A DNA stretch of 64,000 bases from Lachnospiraceae bacterium. GTDB lineage: Bacteria > Bacillota > Clostridia > Lachnospirales > Lachnospiraceae. Below the pieces are notes generated by a model. The model saw nothing but the letters and a program-made list of their open reading frames with translations. It was not told the DNA's origin and did no database searches. Numbering within the stretch: the stretch's first letter is position 1; the number at the start of each line of letters is the position of its first letter. A program made the translations under genes and the position numbers. The stretch lies in the NCBI GenBank assembly GCA_015057625.1, contig SVDZ01000007.1, positions 62,001-126,000 on the forward strand. Reading direction: 5' to 3'. Below, piece after piece: positions 25,697 through 35,232 of the stretch.

Positions 25697-26443
25697 CTAC
25701 CTGTGATTAATCATACTGGCTGTATATGCAGCTCCAAATCCGTTATCTATATTTACCACTGTAACTCCGCTGGCACAGGAGTTAAGCATCGACAATAATG
25801 CCGACAAGCCTTCAAATGCAGCTCCGTATCCCACACTGGTTGGCACCGCAATAACAGGACAATCCGCTATCCCTCCTATAACGCTGGCCAGGGCTCCTTC
25901 CATTCCTGCGATGGCTATTATCACATTGGCACTCATTATCTCCTCCATGTGAGACAGGAGTCTGTGTATTCCCGCAACCCCCACATCGTAGAGTCTGACC
26001 ACCTCATTGCCAAGAGCCATAGCTGTGAGCGCCGCCTCCTCTGCCACAGGCATATCGCTGGTTCCTCCGGTGGCAATAATTATTTTACCCTTTCCCGTTG
26101 GTTTGGGAATTACCCCTGCAATACCCACTCTGCTCAAAGGATCATATGAAAATCCTGAAACATCAGACATAATCTTTGACGCCTCCTCACTCATTCTGGT
26201 GATAAGCACGGTTTTTTGACCATTTGCAAGAAGTGCTTTTGTTATTTCTTTTATCTGTTCAGGAGTTTTTCCGGCTCCGTATACTACCTCAGTAACTCCC
26301 TGCCTTACACCTCTGTGCAAATCCAGCTTTGCAAACCCCAAATCTTCTATGGGCTTTTTCTTTATTGAGAGCACTGCCTCGTCAACGCTTATATTTCCAT
26401 TTTTAACTTCATTCAATAATTCAATTAAGTCTGTCTGCTCCAT
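25697..26443 (-). CDS. larB: Pyridinium-3,5-biscarboxylate synthase LarB
   Basis: 248 residues with an N-terminal helical region and a C-terminal PurE-like fold (IIIATGGTSDMPVAEEAALTA, IAGMEGALASVIGGIADCPVIAVPTSVGYG). LarB carboxylates and hydrolyses nicotinic acid adenine dinucleotide in the first step of nickel-pincer cofactor synthesis. It begins three bases after cbiO's stop and is followed by larC. LarE (sulfur transfer) and LarA (racemase) are not in the window. Confidence 0.94.
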   Translation of the reverse strand: MEQTDLIELLNEVKNGNISVDEAVLSIKKKPIEDLGFAKLDLHRGVRQGVTEVVYGAGKTPEQIKEITKALLANGQKTVLITRMSEEASKIMSDVSGFSYDPLSRVGIAGVIPKPTGKGKIIIATGGTSDMPVAEEAALTAMALGNEVVRLYDVGVAGIHRLLSHMEEIMSANVIIAIAGMEGALASVIGGIADCPVIAVPTSVGYGAAFEGLSALLSMLNSCASGVTVVNIDNGFGAAYTASMINHR

Positions 26444-26446
26444 AAG

Positions 26447-27160
26447 CTACCTCTCTACTCCAATCGCCTCAATTCCACCTTCATCCATCAGCTTTTCATC
26501 ATATAATAATTCACTTGATTTTCCTCTGGCAAACACCTTTCCCTCTTTAATTATCACCGACTCATCACAAACTTCCTTTGCAAATGTCAGATCATGAGTG
26601 GCGATAAGCATGGTGTGTGGAAGACTCTTAAGTATATTTATTAGCTTTCTTCTTACCTTTGGGTCAAGAAACGCCGTGGGCTCGTCCAAAAGCATCAGCG
26701 ACGGTTTCATGGCTAACACCGTTGCAAGCGCCGCCATTCTCTTCTCACCCCCGGACAGGGTAAGTGCCGTTTTGTCCTTTAGCTGTTCAATACCAAGAAG
26801 CTTAAGCCTGTCATCAACCCTGTATTTAATTGTCTCCTCATCTATTCCCATATTTCTCGGACCAAATGCAATATCATCATATATGCTTGGCATAAAAAGT
26901 TGATCGTCAGGATTCTGGAACAGAAATCCTGTTCGTTTTCTCACTTCTGCAATATTATCCTTTGAGAGTCTGATTCCATCCACAATTATTTCTCCCTCAA
27001 AAGAAAGTATCCCCATTACTGAAAGCAAAAGGCTGGTTTTTCCTGCACCGTTGGCTCCCACAAGAGCCAGATGTTTCCCTTCTTCCAGATTTAGTGAAAT
27101 ATCATCCACGGCTTTATTTCCATCCGGATACGAAACTGAAAGATTGTTTATATTTAACAT
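26447..27160 (-). CDS. cbiO: Nickel/cobalt ECF transporter ATPase
   Basis: 237 residues: Walker A GANGAGKTS near 37, signature LSGGEKRMAALATVLAMKP near 130, Walker B LMLLDEPTAFLDPK near 155. It is the energising subunit for the CbiM-CbiQ importer. The gap to cbiQ is 55 bp, and larB follows at once. With larB/larC downstream the cargo is most likely nickel rather than cobalt. Confidence 0.92.
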   Translation of the reverse strand: MLNINNLSVSYPDGNKAVDDISLNLEEGKHLALVGANGAGKTSLLLSVMGILSFEGEIIVDGIRLSKDNIAEVRKRTGFLFQNPDDQLFMPSIYDDIAFGPRNMGIDEETIKYRVDDRLKLLGIEQLKDKTALTLSGGEKRMAALATVLAMKPSLMLLDEPTAFLDPKVRRKLINILKSLPHTMLIATHDLTFAKEVCDESVIIKEGKVFARGKSSELLYDEKLMDEGGIEAIGVER

Positions 27161-27215
27161 ATTATTATCATCCTATATTTTTTTTACTCGGTACACATAA
27201 CACTAGTTATCTCGG

Positions 27216-27986
27216 TCAGATAAAAAGCGTCACAAATACTGTCGGCACTATAACTATCATCATGAATAAGTAATCCGATAACTTCATCTTTTCATTTTGA
27301 TTTGCATATATTCCGCTTTCATAACCTCTGCACACCATTGCCTGGTACACTCGCTCCGCTCTGTTCATACTTCGCACGAAAAGTTGTCCCAAAAAAGAAC
27401 CCGCATCTTTTATGTGGGGCCATTTTGCACCGGGGCTCCTAAGTCTGTAAGCCATTATCATGGTATAGGCTTCTTCCACCAAAACTCCCAAATATCTGTA
27501 GACCATCTCTATCAGACGCACAAACAAAACCGGCACATGCATACGAACCAACTGAGCCGTAAGTTTTGCAAAAGGTGTTGTCGCCACTAAAATAAGCACA
27601 GCTGATACGCAAAGCAGGCATCTTGCGATTATAGCAAGGGAAGAAATCACTCCTCCGGAAATCGCCACAACGCCAATCGTTACAAGTATTTTTTTGTCAA
27701 AAATTATATTGCTTATTCCTGCAAACAAACAAAAAGGCAAAGCCACAAGAGACTGTGCGAAAATCTTTCTTCCCGGAATCTCTGCTAATGCCGTCACCAC
27801 TACGGGATAAAACAAAAGCGGGGACAATGACAATAATCTGTACTTTGTGTGCATCGCCACACACAGAATATAAATCACCGTGACAATTATTTTTGCCATA
27901 GGATGTACTCTGTGAATTATTGAATTGCCCCTGCTCATTTGTTCAAAGGAATAAACCTTTGATATTTTATTTCTAATGTCCGCCAT
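27216..27986 (-). CDS. cbiQ: Nickel/cobalt ECF transporter transmembrane protein
   Basis: 256 residues, five or six helices with the T-component signature: coupling helix region RLRSPGAKWPHI and GQLFVRSMNRAERVYQAMVCRGYES (the ARG-type motif of ECF T proteins). It overlaps the end of cbiM by 14 bp, so the two are coupled. It links the CbiO ATPase to CbiM. Confidence 0.92.
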   Translation of the reverse strand: MADIRNKISKVYSFEQMSRGNSIIHRVHPMAKIIVTVIYILCVAMHTKYRLLSLSPLLFYPVVVTALAEIPGRKIFAQSLVALPFCLFAGISNIIFDKKILVTIGVVAISGGVISSLAIIARCLLCVSAVLILVATTPFAKLTAQLVRMHVPVLFVRLIEMVYRYLGVLVEEAYTMIMAYRLRSPGAKWPHIKDAGSFLGQLFVRSMNRAERVYQAMVCRGYESGIYANQNEKMKLSDYLFMMIVIVPTVFVTLFI

Positions 27987-28980
27987 CTACATTCTTCTTT
28001 TTCATCTGTGTAATAATAAAACCGGTTAAAAGTGCTAATGCGCATGTAAGCAAAGCGCCCACAATACCGGCCACACTTGTTCCGCTTCCGGTTCCTGCTG
28101 CAAAATCATAATCAGGCATAAACGAGAGCGTATTCTGAATCTTCTCGACAAATCCGTAGACTCCGCCACTTGCCTCAAGTTCTGTTGTCCCTGCAACCTT
28201 TTCCATTGACCACTCAAGTCCATCAGGAAATGCAGATGCGAGAAGTGAAAGACCTCCTGCAACAACTGCCGAAAGAACTGCAAAAATAACTGTTACCTTT
28301 CCAAGAGAAAGATTTTCAGATACTTTTTCTTTATGAACTGAACTCTCTACCAGTTCAGGTCTAACCTGCCATACAAACACAACAACTGCTGCTGTGATGA
28401 GTCCCTCTACAAATCCAATGGCCAGGTGTATCGGCTGCATCATTGCCACAAATGTGCCAAAAGGCAACTCTGTAATTCCTGACGCCAATGTCTCTAATAC
28501 AACCCCAAAAGCTCCTAACTGCAATCCAAGCACACAACATAAAATAGACGCACCTGCAAGTTTAGCCTTCGAAATTCCTTTCTTCATAAGCGGTCTGAAA
28601 ATGAGCGGATACATAATCAGACACGGAATAAATCCCATATTGAAAATATTGGCTCCAAGGGCCAATAACCCTCCGTCTGCAAAAAACAGACATTGTATAA
28701 TAAGTACTGATGCCAATGTCAAAAAAGCCGGCAATTCACCTAAAAGTGCCGCAAGCATAATCCCTCCGCAGATATGTCCGCTTGAACCGGTTCCCGGTAT
28801 TGTAAAATTAATCATCTGTGCCGCAAAAACAAAGGCCCCCGCCACTGCCATCACCGGCAATTTTTTCTGTGATAAATCCATATCTGTAATTTTCTTTGTA
28901 GCGTAAACTGTCGCACCTGCGCTTACTGCCCACATAGCGCCGCCCACTGCAGGCGAAAGCAAAGCATCTGCCATATGCAT
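27973..28980 (-). CDS. cbiM: Nickel/cobalt ECF transporter substrate protein CbiM with CbiN-like tail
   Basis: 335 residues. The start at MHMADALLSPAVGG follows GGAGG and gives the Met-His N-terminus that CbiM/NikM use to bind metal. Residues 1-205 are the CbiM core (GTGSSGHICGGIMLAALLGE). After a linker, a C-terminal module (about 225-330) has the ASAFPDGLEWSMEKV motif found in CbiN/NikN, so M and N are fused. It is the first gene of the cbiMQO-larBC operon. Confidence 0.93.
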   Translation of the reverse strand: MHMADALLSPAVGGAMWAVSAGATVYATKKITDMDLSQKKLPVMAVAGAFVFAAQMINFTIPGTGSSGHICGGIMLAALLGELPAFLTLASVLIIQCLFFADGGLLALGANIFNMGFIPCLIMYPLIFRPLMKKGISKAKLAGASILCCVLGLQLGAFGVVLETLASGITELPFGTFVAMMQPIHLAIGFVEGLITAAVVVFVWQVRPELVESSVHKEKVSENLSLGKVTVIFAVLSAVVAGGLSLLASAFPDGLEWSMEKVAGTTELEASGGVYGFVEKIQNTLSFMPDYDFAAGTGSGTSVAGIVGALLTCALALLTGFIITQMKKKNVDGGH

Positions 28981-29044
28981 AGTATATACCTCCAAAAATC
29001 ATATTTAAAAACCTTCAAAGAATTATCTCGTTTTTCACGTAGAT

Positions 29045-29085
29045 AAAAACCCTACTGATATCATTATAATATCTGCAGGGTTTTC
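29045..29085 (-). terminator. Terminator after thiC
   Basis: On the minus strand AAAACCCTGCAGATAT pairs with ATATCAGTAGGGTTTT and is followed by TATC. It lies 80 bp past thiC and separates the thiamin genes from the nickel operon. Confidence 0.8.
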
Positions 29086-29164
29086 ATTAAAGAACTTTTT
29101 TTCTTATTTATTGTTTTTTTCTCTCTTATTATCACAACTGTTTTATAGTTCAAGAACTTCTCAG

Positions 29165-30481
29165 TTATAAAATGTCGATATATTCTCCTGAAAGGGCTTT
29201 GTTCATACTCCTTACCGCACAGAATTTTCCGCACATGCTGCAAGTATCACTGTGGTCGTCCTCCGGAAGTCTGTCATCTCTGATTCTCTTAGCAGTCTCA
29301 GGATCAAGGGCACAATCAAACTGAGCATCCCAATCAAGATTTCTTCTGGCATCTGCCATCTTATCGTCAATGTCTCTTGCTCCGGGAATTCCCTTTGCAA
29401 TATCTGCTGCGTGAGCCGCAATCTTTGACGCCACAATTCCCTGTTTAACATCCTCAACATTTGGAAGTGCAAGATGCTCTGCCGGTGTTACGTAACAGAG
29501 GAATGCAGCTCCGTTCATAGCCGCAATAGCTCCACCGATTGCTGATGTAATATGATCATAGCCCGGTGCAATGTCAGTAACAAGTGGTCCTAACACATAG
29601 AATGGTGCTCCCATACAAATTGTCTGCTGTACCTTCATATTAGCTGCAATCTGATCCATTGGCACATGTCCAGGTCCTTCAACCATAACCTGTACATTGT
29701 GATCCCATGCTCTTTTTGTGAGTTCTCCAAGTCTTACCAGTTCTTCAATCTGGCACACGTCTGTTGCATCTGCAAGACATCCCGGTCTGCAAGCATCACC
29801 AAGAGAAACTGTAACATCATACTCCTCACATATATCAAGAATCTCATCATAGTATTCGTAGAATGGGTTCTCCTCACCTGTCATACTCATCCATGCAAAC
29901 ACGAGACTTCCGCCACGGCTTACAATATTCATCTTACGTTTGTGATTCTTAATCTGATCAATTGTCTTTCTCGTAATTCCACAATGAAGTGTAACGAAAT
30001 CCACACCATCCTGGGCATGAAGTCTTACCACGTCAATGAAATCCTTTGCTGTAAGTGTAGACAAATCTCTCTGATAATGAATAACACTGTCATATACAGG
30101 AACTGTTCCAATCATGGCCGGGCATTCTCCTGTAAGTTTCTGTCTGAAAGGCTGTGTGTTTCCATGACTTGAGAGGTCCATAATAGCCTCCGCTCCCATG
30201 TTAACAGCACTCATAACCTTCTGCATCTCAATGTCATAATCCTTGCAATCTCTTGAAATACCAAGGTTAACATTTATCTTTGTTCTGAGCATACTTCCCA
30301 CACCTTCAGGATTAAGGCATTTGTGATTTTTGTTTGCAGGAATCGCAACTTTACCCTCTGCAACCAGTTTCATAAGCTTATCAACCGGCATCTTCTCCTT
30401 ATCGGCTACTGCCTGAATTTGTTCTGTCACAATTCCCTTTCTTGCCGCATCCATCTGTGTAGTGTATCCTAAATTACTCAT
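29165..30481 (-). CDS. thiC: Phosphomethylpyrimidine synthase ThiC
   Basis: 438 residues, the short clostridial form (E. coli ThiC is about 630). A radical-SAM-type enzyme that turns aminoimidazole ribotide into the thiamin pyrimidine. Seen: [47 protein letters not shown], and the C-terminal cluster motif [10 protein letters not shown]. That motif reads C-x2-C-x3-C, one residue shorter than the C-x2-C-x4-C of E. coli. The ATG follows AGGAGG by 11 bases; a TTG two codons earlier is possible. It is downstream of thiD under the TPP riboswitch. Confidence 0.96.
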   Translation of the reverse strand: MSNLGYTTQMDAARKGIVTEQIQAVADKEKMPVDKLMKLVAEGKVAIPANKNHKCLNPEGVGSMLRTKINVNLGISRDCKDYDIEMQKVMSAVNMGAEAIMDLSSHGNTQPFRQKLTGECPAMIGTVPVYDSVIHYQRDLSTLTAKDFIDVVRLHAQDGVDFVTLHCGITRKTIDQIKNHKRKMNIVSRGGSLVFAWMSMTGEENPFYEYYDEILDICEEYDVTVSLGDACRPGCLADATDVCQIEELVRLGELTKRAWDHNVQVMVEGPGHVPMDQIAANMKVQQTICMGAPFYVLGPLVTDIAPGYDHITSAIGGAIAAMNGAAFLCYVTPAEHLALPNVEDVKQGIVASKIAAHAADIAKGIPGARDIDDKMADARRNLDWDAQFDCALDPETAKRIRDDRLPEDDHSDTCSMCGKFCAVRSMNKALSGEYIDIL

Positions 30482-30530
30482 TATCAAAAAATCCTCCTAA
30501 GTTTTTGTTTTTAATATTTGTTCGTATTAT

Positions 30531-31334
30531 TTATTTTTCAAAATACTCATATGAAAGAACTGCTCCATGATCAAGTGGTCCGTTACCTTTTCCAAGATTG
30601 AGGCCGGCTCTCATACAGTCAGCCACATATCTCTTTGCCAATCTCACAGCCTCAGTCATCTCAAGTCCTTTTGCCAAATTTGATGCAATAGCCGATGACA
30701 ATGTACATCCGGTTCCGTGATTGTTTGAGGAATCAATTCGTTCTCCCTCAATCCAAATCTTATTTCCGTCCATAATCAACAAGTCATTTGCTTCCTCAGT
30801 AGCGTGACCTCCCTTGATCAAAACCGCTGTATCCGGATACCTCTCACCAAGAAGTGTCCCGGCTTTTTCAACGTCCTCTGCATTTTTAATTTTCATTCCA
30901 CAAAGCACCTCCGCCTCCGGAATGTTTGGTGTGATAATATCTGCCATTGTAAACAATTCATTTGCAACAATATCCATAGCTTCCACCGGAGTTAAAATCT
31001 TTCCGCTAGTCGAAACCATAACCGGATCCACCACGATATTCTTAGGTTTATACTGTTTTATCTTATCGCTGACCACTCTGGTAAGTTCTGCATTGCCAAG
31101 CATCCCCACCTTCACCGCATCCGGAAAAATATCTTCAAAGACGCTGTCAATCTCATTGGCCAAAAACTGAGGTGTTGCCTCCATTATATCTGCCACACCT
31201 GTAGTGTTCTGAGCCGTCAGCGCCGTAATGGCACTCATCCCAAACACTCCATGTGCCAGCATCGTCTTCAAATCTGCCTGTATCCCTGCGCCTCCACTGG
31301 AATCACTCCCGGCAATCGTAAGCACCTTCTTCAT
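30531..31334 (-). CDS. thiD: Hydroxymethylpyrimidine (phosphate) kinase ThiD
   Basis: 267 residues of ribokinase fold. The start MKKVLTIAGSDSSGGAGIQA is the ThiD signature, and IDSSNNHGTGCTLSSAIASNLA near 205 holds the catalytic Asp/GTGC anion hole. It phosphorylates the pyrimidine made by ThiC. First gene after the TPP riboswitch, with a GGAGG site 97 bp beyond the aptamer; thiC follows after 49 bp. Confidence 0.95.
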   Translation of the reverse strand: MKKVLTIAGSDSSGGAGIQADLKTMLAHGVFGMSAITALTAQNTTGVADIMEATPQFLANEIDSVFEDIFPDAVKVGMLGNAELTRVVSDKIKQYKPKNIVVDPVMVSTSGKILTPVEAMDIVANELFTMADIITPNIPEAEVLCGMKIKNAEDVEKAGTLLGERYPDTAVLIKGGHATEEANDLLIMDGNKIWIEGERIDSSNNHGTGCTLSSAIASNLAKGLEMTEAVRLAKRYVADCMRAGLNLGKGNGPLDHGAVLSYEYFEK

Positions 31335-31369
31335 AAAAACCTCCGATTTCAAAATCTATACCATCTGGG

Positions 31370-31408
31370 ACAACAAAGGCACATCCCTAGGGATATGCCT
31401 TTGTTGTT
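31370..31408 (-). promoter_or_regulatory. Long hairpin between TPP aptamer and thiD
   Basis: A 17-bp near-perfect stem (ACAACAAAGGC... / ...GCCTTTGTTGT, centre CCCTAGGG) between aptamer and ribosome site. It has no T run, so it is more likely part of the switching platform than a simple terminator. Confidence 0.5.
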
Positions 31409-31439
31409 TGAGTATATTTCACGAAAATACATTTCATTC

Positions 31440-31528
31440 AAATCCCTACGTTGGCATTATCCAAATCAGGTCCGGTCGGGATGACTACATCCCCTCTCAG
31501 CCGGGTCATTCCCCAGCTCCCATCTTAT
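31440..31528 (-). promoter_or_regulatory. TPP riboswitch (THI element)
   Basis: On the minus strand the aptamer core is plain: GGCTGAGAGGGG, a short stem ending CCGACC, then GGACCTGATTTGGATAATGCC and AACGTAGGGA. These are the conserved CUGAGA and ACCUGAUCUGGAUAAUGCCAGCGUAGGGA blocks. It would shut down thiD-thiC when thiamin diphosphate is plentiful. Confidence 0.95.
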
Positions 31529-31564
31529 TCTTTGTTATTCTATTACAATAACTATGCATTTCGA

Positions 31565-31593
31565 ATTATACTCTGAATATTTATTTTTGTAAA
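31565..31593 (-). promoter_or_regulatory. Sigma-A promoter of thiD-thiC
   Basis: On the minus strand TTTACA, 17-bp spacer, TATAAT, placing the start site just upstream of the TPP aptamer. Confidence 0.75.
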
Positions 31594-31667
31594 TGCTTTT
31601 AGCTACTCATTTAATCACACACGAATATCCTTCTTTATCCTTCAAAGAGTTCACAATAGGCCTATAT

Positions 31668-32666
31668 CTACTTAAACATCTTCACAAAAAACTTTCCTGT
31701 TTTTGAGAGATCCTTTTTCTTAATTCCTTTAGTCTTACTTACGCCCTGTTTAATTAGGGCAGATGTCTCATCCTTATTGCAAAAGCTCCACGCTATACAG
31801 CTGAGTTTATATTTCTTAATTGTTTTAAACCACTTTTTGCCCTCTGCGACATCTACATACCCATTGCCGGATGCCTCACTGATATTGCACTCACTGATAA
31901 TAACAGGCAAACCTTTTTGTCTTGTCTTAGCAACTAAATTTCTAAGATCATCCTTATGAGTTGCCGCATAAAAATGAAGAGCGTACATTATATTCTTCTG
32001 ACCCTTAATCGGACTGCCTGCAGCCTCGTCTATTCTCTGGCTCCAATTTGGAGTTCCCACAATGATCACTGCCTTCTTATCATTTTTTCTGATAACTTTG
32101 ATAATCGTATTTGCGTATTTCTTTATATCCGACCAGGTAGTTCCACCGTTTGGCTCATTGCATATTTCGTACAATACATTGTTGTACTTTTTATATTTTG
32201 AAGACATCTTCCGGAAGAATTTCTTTGCCTCATCTATATTCGTATTCGGATTGCTGTCATTTAAAATATGCCAGTCAATAATCACGTACATTCCCTCTGC
32301 CTTGCACGCCTTAACGCCTCTGTCTATTACCTCTTCCAAATGCGCCTTGTCTCCACCACTGCAATATCCGTTGTAATCAGATGTGTACATGGCAAGTCTT
32401 ATGCAGTTAATGCCCATTTTCTTCAAATCCCTGAAGGCATTTTGATTTACATACTGCTCAAACCAGTTGATGCCATGAGTTGAAAAGCCTTTAAGTCTGA
32501 AAGTCTTTCCTTTTTTATCTACAAGATTTACACCCTTTACCTTGAGTCTGCCGTGAGCGCTTACCGCAGTTTTACCGGAAGTCTTTGCCAACACTGTGGC
32601 CTGTCCACCTCCTACTGCCATTACTAACAACACTGCTGCCAATAAAAATGCTAATCTTTTCTTCAT
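31668..32666 (-). CDS. Secreted glycoside hydrolase family 5 (endoglucanase-like)
   Basis: 332 residues: signal peptide to about 28, then a single GH5 barrel without a binding module. Catalytic residues are in place: acid/base Glu 171 in YEICNEPNGG and nucleophile Glu 259 in VIISECN, with the family His in YVIIDWHILND and HFYAATHK. Closest in pattern to the GH5_2 endo-beta-1,4-glucanases. It is unlinked to a polysaccharide locus and has its own GGAGG site. Substrate may be beta-glucan or related fibre. Confidence 0.92.
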   Translation of the reverse strand: MKKRLAFLLAAVLLVMAVGGGQATVLAKTSGKTAVSAHGRLKVKGVNLVDKKGKTFRLKGFSTHGINWFEQYVNQNAFRDLKKMGINCIRLAMYTSDYNGYCSGGDKAHLEEVIDRGVKACKAEGMYVIIDWHILNDSNPNTNIDEAKKFFRKMSSKYKKYNNVLYEICNEPNGGTTWSDIKKYANTIIKVIRKNDKKAVIIVGTPNWSQRIDEAAGSPIKGQKNIMYALHFYAATHKDDLRNLVAKTRQKGLPVIISECNISEASGNGYVDVAEGKKWFKTIKKYKLSCIAWSFCNKDETSALIKQGVSKTKGIKKKDLSKTGKFFVKMFK

Positions 32667-32725
32667 AAAACACCTCCAACTTCATTACCTATCTAATCAG
32701 ATGAATTTAGCTGTAGATAATCTCA

Positions 32726-33169
32726 TCAATTTGCGGCGCTAAAATTATTACGTATAGTAGAAAATCCACCTATTATTGTGAGTATATATCCAATAACCAA
32801 ATCCTTAATAAAGTCTCCTAACACTCCCGCTTCTTTTATTATTCCGGGTAATATTTTCACTATATCTATGAAACTGATTTGATACTCACTTTTCAAATCA
32901 AAATACAAACTCATGCACCATGAAATATAATTTGCAAAAAATACCATTATAAGCGCAACAACTGCAGATATTATTACTCCTTTTTTATCAAGCTCTCCTC
33001 CAAGTATCTCATATCCTTTTGTAGCACTGGCAATTATTGCCACTCCTGCTATAGCTGCTATAAATCCCAAACGATATATAACAATCCAAATTGCCACACC
33101 GACAAGTGATCCGACTATTGCTCCTATTGTTCCAAGTATAACGTTAGATTCTCTTCCGTAATATCCCAT
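32726..33169 (-). CDS. Small multi-pass membrane protein
   Basis: 147 residues with about four hydrophobic segments (NVILGTIGAIVGSLVGVAIW, GFIAAIAGVAIIASA, GVIISAVVALIMVFFANYI and a C-terminal one). Good AAGGAG site. It lies 33 bp after rlmD on the same strand. No family recognised. Confidence 0.65.
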   Translation of the reverse strand: MGYYGRESNVILGTIGAIVGSLVGVAIWIVIYRLGFIAAIAGVAIIASATKGYEILGGELDKKGVIISAVVALIMVFFANYISWCMSLYFDLKSEYQISFIDIVKILPGIIKEAGVLGDFIKDLVIGYILTIIGGFSTIRNNFSAAN

Positions 33170-33202
33170 TTTTTTCTCCTTCTACATTTCTCACACTATT
33201 TA

Positions 33203-34591
33203 TTATAATTGTTTAACTATTAATGCGACGCATTCCACGTGCACGCTTTGGCCAAACATGTCCACCGGCGTTGCCTCAATTAACTTATAGCCATTCTCCT
33301 CAAGCCACTTGATATCTCTTGCCAGCGTTGCACTGTCACAACTTACATACACAAGTTTCTTTGGTGCCATTCGAACCACGGTATTTAGTAGTTTTTCGTC
33401 ACAGCCTTTTCGAGGTGGATCCACAACAATCACATCCGGCTTACACTCTGCTGCACCTTTGTTATTCTCAAAATATGCCGGCACAACATCCTCGGCAGCA
33501 CCCACGAGAAACTCTGCATTTTCTATTCCGTTAATCTGTGCATTTATCTTTGCATCCTCTATTGCCTGAGGAATTATCTCAACTCCCATTACCTTCTTCG
33601 CCTTTTTTGCAAGGAACAGGGAAATACTTCCTATCCCACAATACAAATCCCAGACTGTCTCATTGCCGGTAAGACCTGCACATTCCAATGCCTTGCCGTA
33701 GAGTTTTTCTGTCTGTTCCGGATTAACCTGAAAGAATGATAGAGCCGAAATTCTAAACTTAACATCCCCAATATAGTCCTCTATATATCCTGAACCATAC
33801 AAGTCCACAACTTCTCTTCCCAGAATCACATTGTTCTTCTCTGTATTTATATTGTAAGAAATGCTGGTCATTCCGTTGATATTTTTAAGGGCTTTAACCA
33901 ACTGTTCACTGCATGGAAGTCTGGTCCCGTTAATAACCAGGCACACCATAATCTGTCCTGTCTTCGCACCAATTCTAATAAGCACATGGCGCACAAGCCC
34001 CTTATGACTCTCTTCGTCATATGCAGTGATATCATTTTCCTCCATATAAGACTTCACAATTGACATTATCTTATCATTGACGTCAACGCCCTCAGGATTA
34101 ATTCCCAGCATACAACTGTCGCAAGGGATAATAGAATGAGTTCTTCCTGCGTAAAATCCGTAAATAATCTCTCCGTCCCTGTTCATTCCCACAGGAAACT
34201 GAGCCTTATTTCTATAATGGAACGGCTCCTCCATCCCAATAATCGGACGCATATCAAAATCAGTAGTACCACCGATTCTCTTGATGTTATTAAATACCTT
34301 GTCAGCCTTATATCTGAGCTGTTCCTCATAACTCATCATCTGAAGCTGACATCCACCACAGGCTCTAGCAATAGGGCATGGAGCCTCCACTCTTTTATCC
34401 GACGGCTCAATAACATCTATGAGACGCGCAAAGGCATAATTCTTCTTAACCTTTGTGAGATTGACCTTGACTCTGTCTCCAATGACAGTATCCTTTACAA
34501 ATACTGTAAAGCCATCAATCTTGCCAATGCCCTCGCCCGCGGTTCCTAAATCTTCAATTAACAATTCAACTTCTTGATTCTTATTAAACAT
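33203..34591 (-). CDS. rlmD: 23S rRNA (uracil-C5)-methyltransferase, RlmD/RlmCD type
   Basis: 462 residues: N-terminal TRAM domain (1-60, IEDLGTAGEGIGKIDGFTVF), iron-sulfur cysteines in APCPIARACGGCQLQ and the later CDSCM, and a Rossmann methyltransferase domain with VWDLYCGIGSISLFLA and VVDPPRKGC. The catalytic nucleophile is Cys in LVYVSCDSATLARD. It methylates U1939 and/or U747 in 23S rRNA. Firmicutes often have two or three TrmA-family paralogues, so the exact position is uncertain. Confidence 0.92.
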   Translation of the reverse strand: MFNKNQEVELLIEDLGTAGEGIGKIDGFTVFVKDTVIGDRVKVNLTKVKKNYAFARLIDVIEPSDKRVEAPCPIARACGGCQLQMMSYEEQLRYKADKVFNNIKRIGGTTDFDMRPIIGMEEPFHYRNKAQFPVGMNRDGEIIYGFYAGRTHSIIPCDSCMLGINPEGVDVNDKIMSIVKSYMEENDITAYDEESHKGLVRHVLIRIGAKTGQIMVCLVINGTRLPCSEQLVKALKNINGMTSISYNINTEKNNVILGREVVDLYGSGYIEDYIGDVKFRISALSFFQVNPEQTEKLYGKALECAGLTGNETVWDLYCGIGSISLFLAKKAKKVMGVEIIPQAIEDAKINAQINGIENAEFLVGAAEDVVPAYFENNKGAAECKPDVIVVDPPRKGCDEKLLNTVVRMAPKKLVYVSCDSATLARDIKWLEENGYKLIEATPVDMFGQSVHVECVALIVKQL

Positions 34592-34682
34592 CTAGATATT
34601 TCTCTTTCTAATTATCACTAAATTTCAACCCAGCGCTCAGCAAAAATGCAAAACACAAACGCTCAACACAACCTCTCAACAA

Positions 34683-35123
34683 AAATGCAACATAGAAGAC
34701 TATTTTACAATCTATGTTGTACGTTTTTTGAGCACTATTTTATACAAATACGACACAGAATTCGTTTTCTAATTTTATGTTGTACGTTTTGAGTTTTAAA
34801 AAATTGTCATGTACAGCATAGATTACAATTTTTAAATCTGTATTGTACATTTTTGACTTCAAAAAAAATAAGCATACAACATAGAACAAGATTTTTCAAT
34901 CCGTGTTGTATTTTTGTCGCTTCAGAAAAAAATTGCATACAACATGAAACAAGATTTTTCAATCTGTGTTGTATTTTTGTCGCTTCAGAAAAAAATAGCA
35001 TACAACATAGAACAAGATTTTTCAATCTGTGTTGCATATTCCTTGCTTCAAAATAATTTTGCGTACAACACAGAATTAAATTTCTCAATTTATGCCGCAC
35101 CGCCGTTTCACACATATAATATG
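34683..35123. repeat. Seven tandem 63-bp units, each a hairpin
   Basis: Units start at 34683, 34746, 34809, 34872, 34935, 34998 and 35061, an exact 63-bp period. The three central units are nearly identical; the outer ones are diverged. Each unit has an inverted repeat of 10-12 bp (ACAACATAGA ... TCTGTGTTGT) around an A/T-rich loop. A T run follows on both strands, so each unit resembles an intrinsic terminator. Because 63 is a multiple of three, long open frames with a 21-residue period cross the array on both strands; none has a ribosome site. No spacer-like unique sequence lies between units. Confidence 0.85.
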
Positions 35124-35153
35124 TGAATTCATTGGCATTTTTTGCACTTTCAC

Positions 35154-35227
35154 GAACGCCTCAGCGTTCTTGCTGCGAAATGCGCGTCAGTCATGAGATA
35201 ACTTACTTTGTAAGATATCTCGTTGCT
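35154..35227. other. Two short hairpins between array and large inverted repeat
   Basis: GAACGC-ctca-GCGTTC at about 35154-35169 and GAGATAACTTAC-ttt-GTAAGATATCTC at about 35195-35222. Together with the flanking elements they make the whole 0.9-kb gap between rlmD and the YhaM-like gene unusually structured. Nothing else is seen there. Confidence 0.55.
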
Positions 35228-35232
35228 TTCAT

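Noticed and set aside
34807..35115. A 102-residue frame with 21-residue periodicity on the minus strand (and similar plus-strand frames)
   Set aside because: It is produced by the 63-bp tandem array, whose period is a multiple of three; no ribosome site and open frames on both strands.
34683..35123. CRISPR array
   Set aside because: Whole 63-bp units repeat without unique spacers and there are no cas genes.
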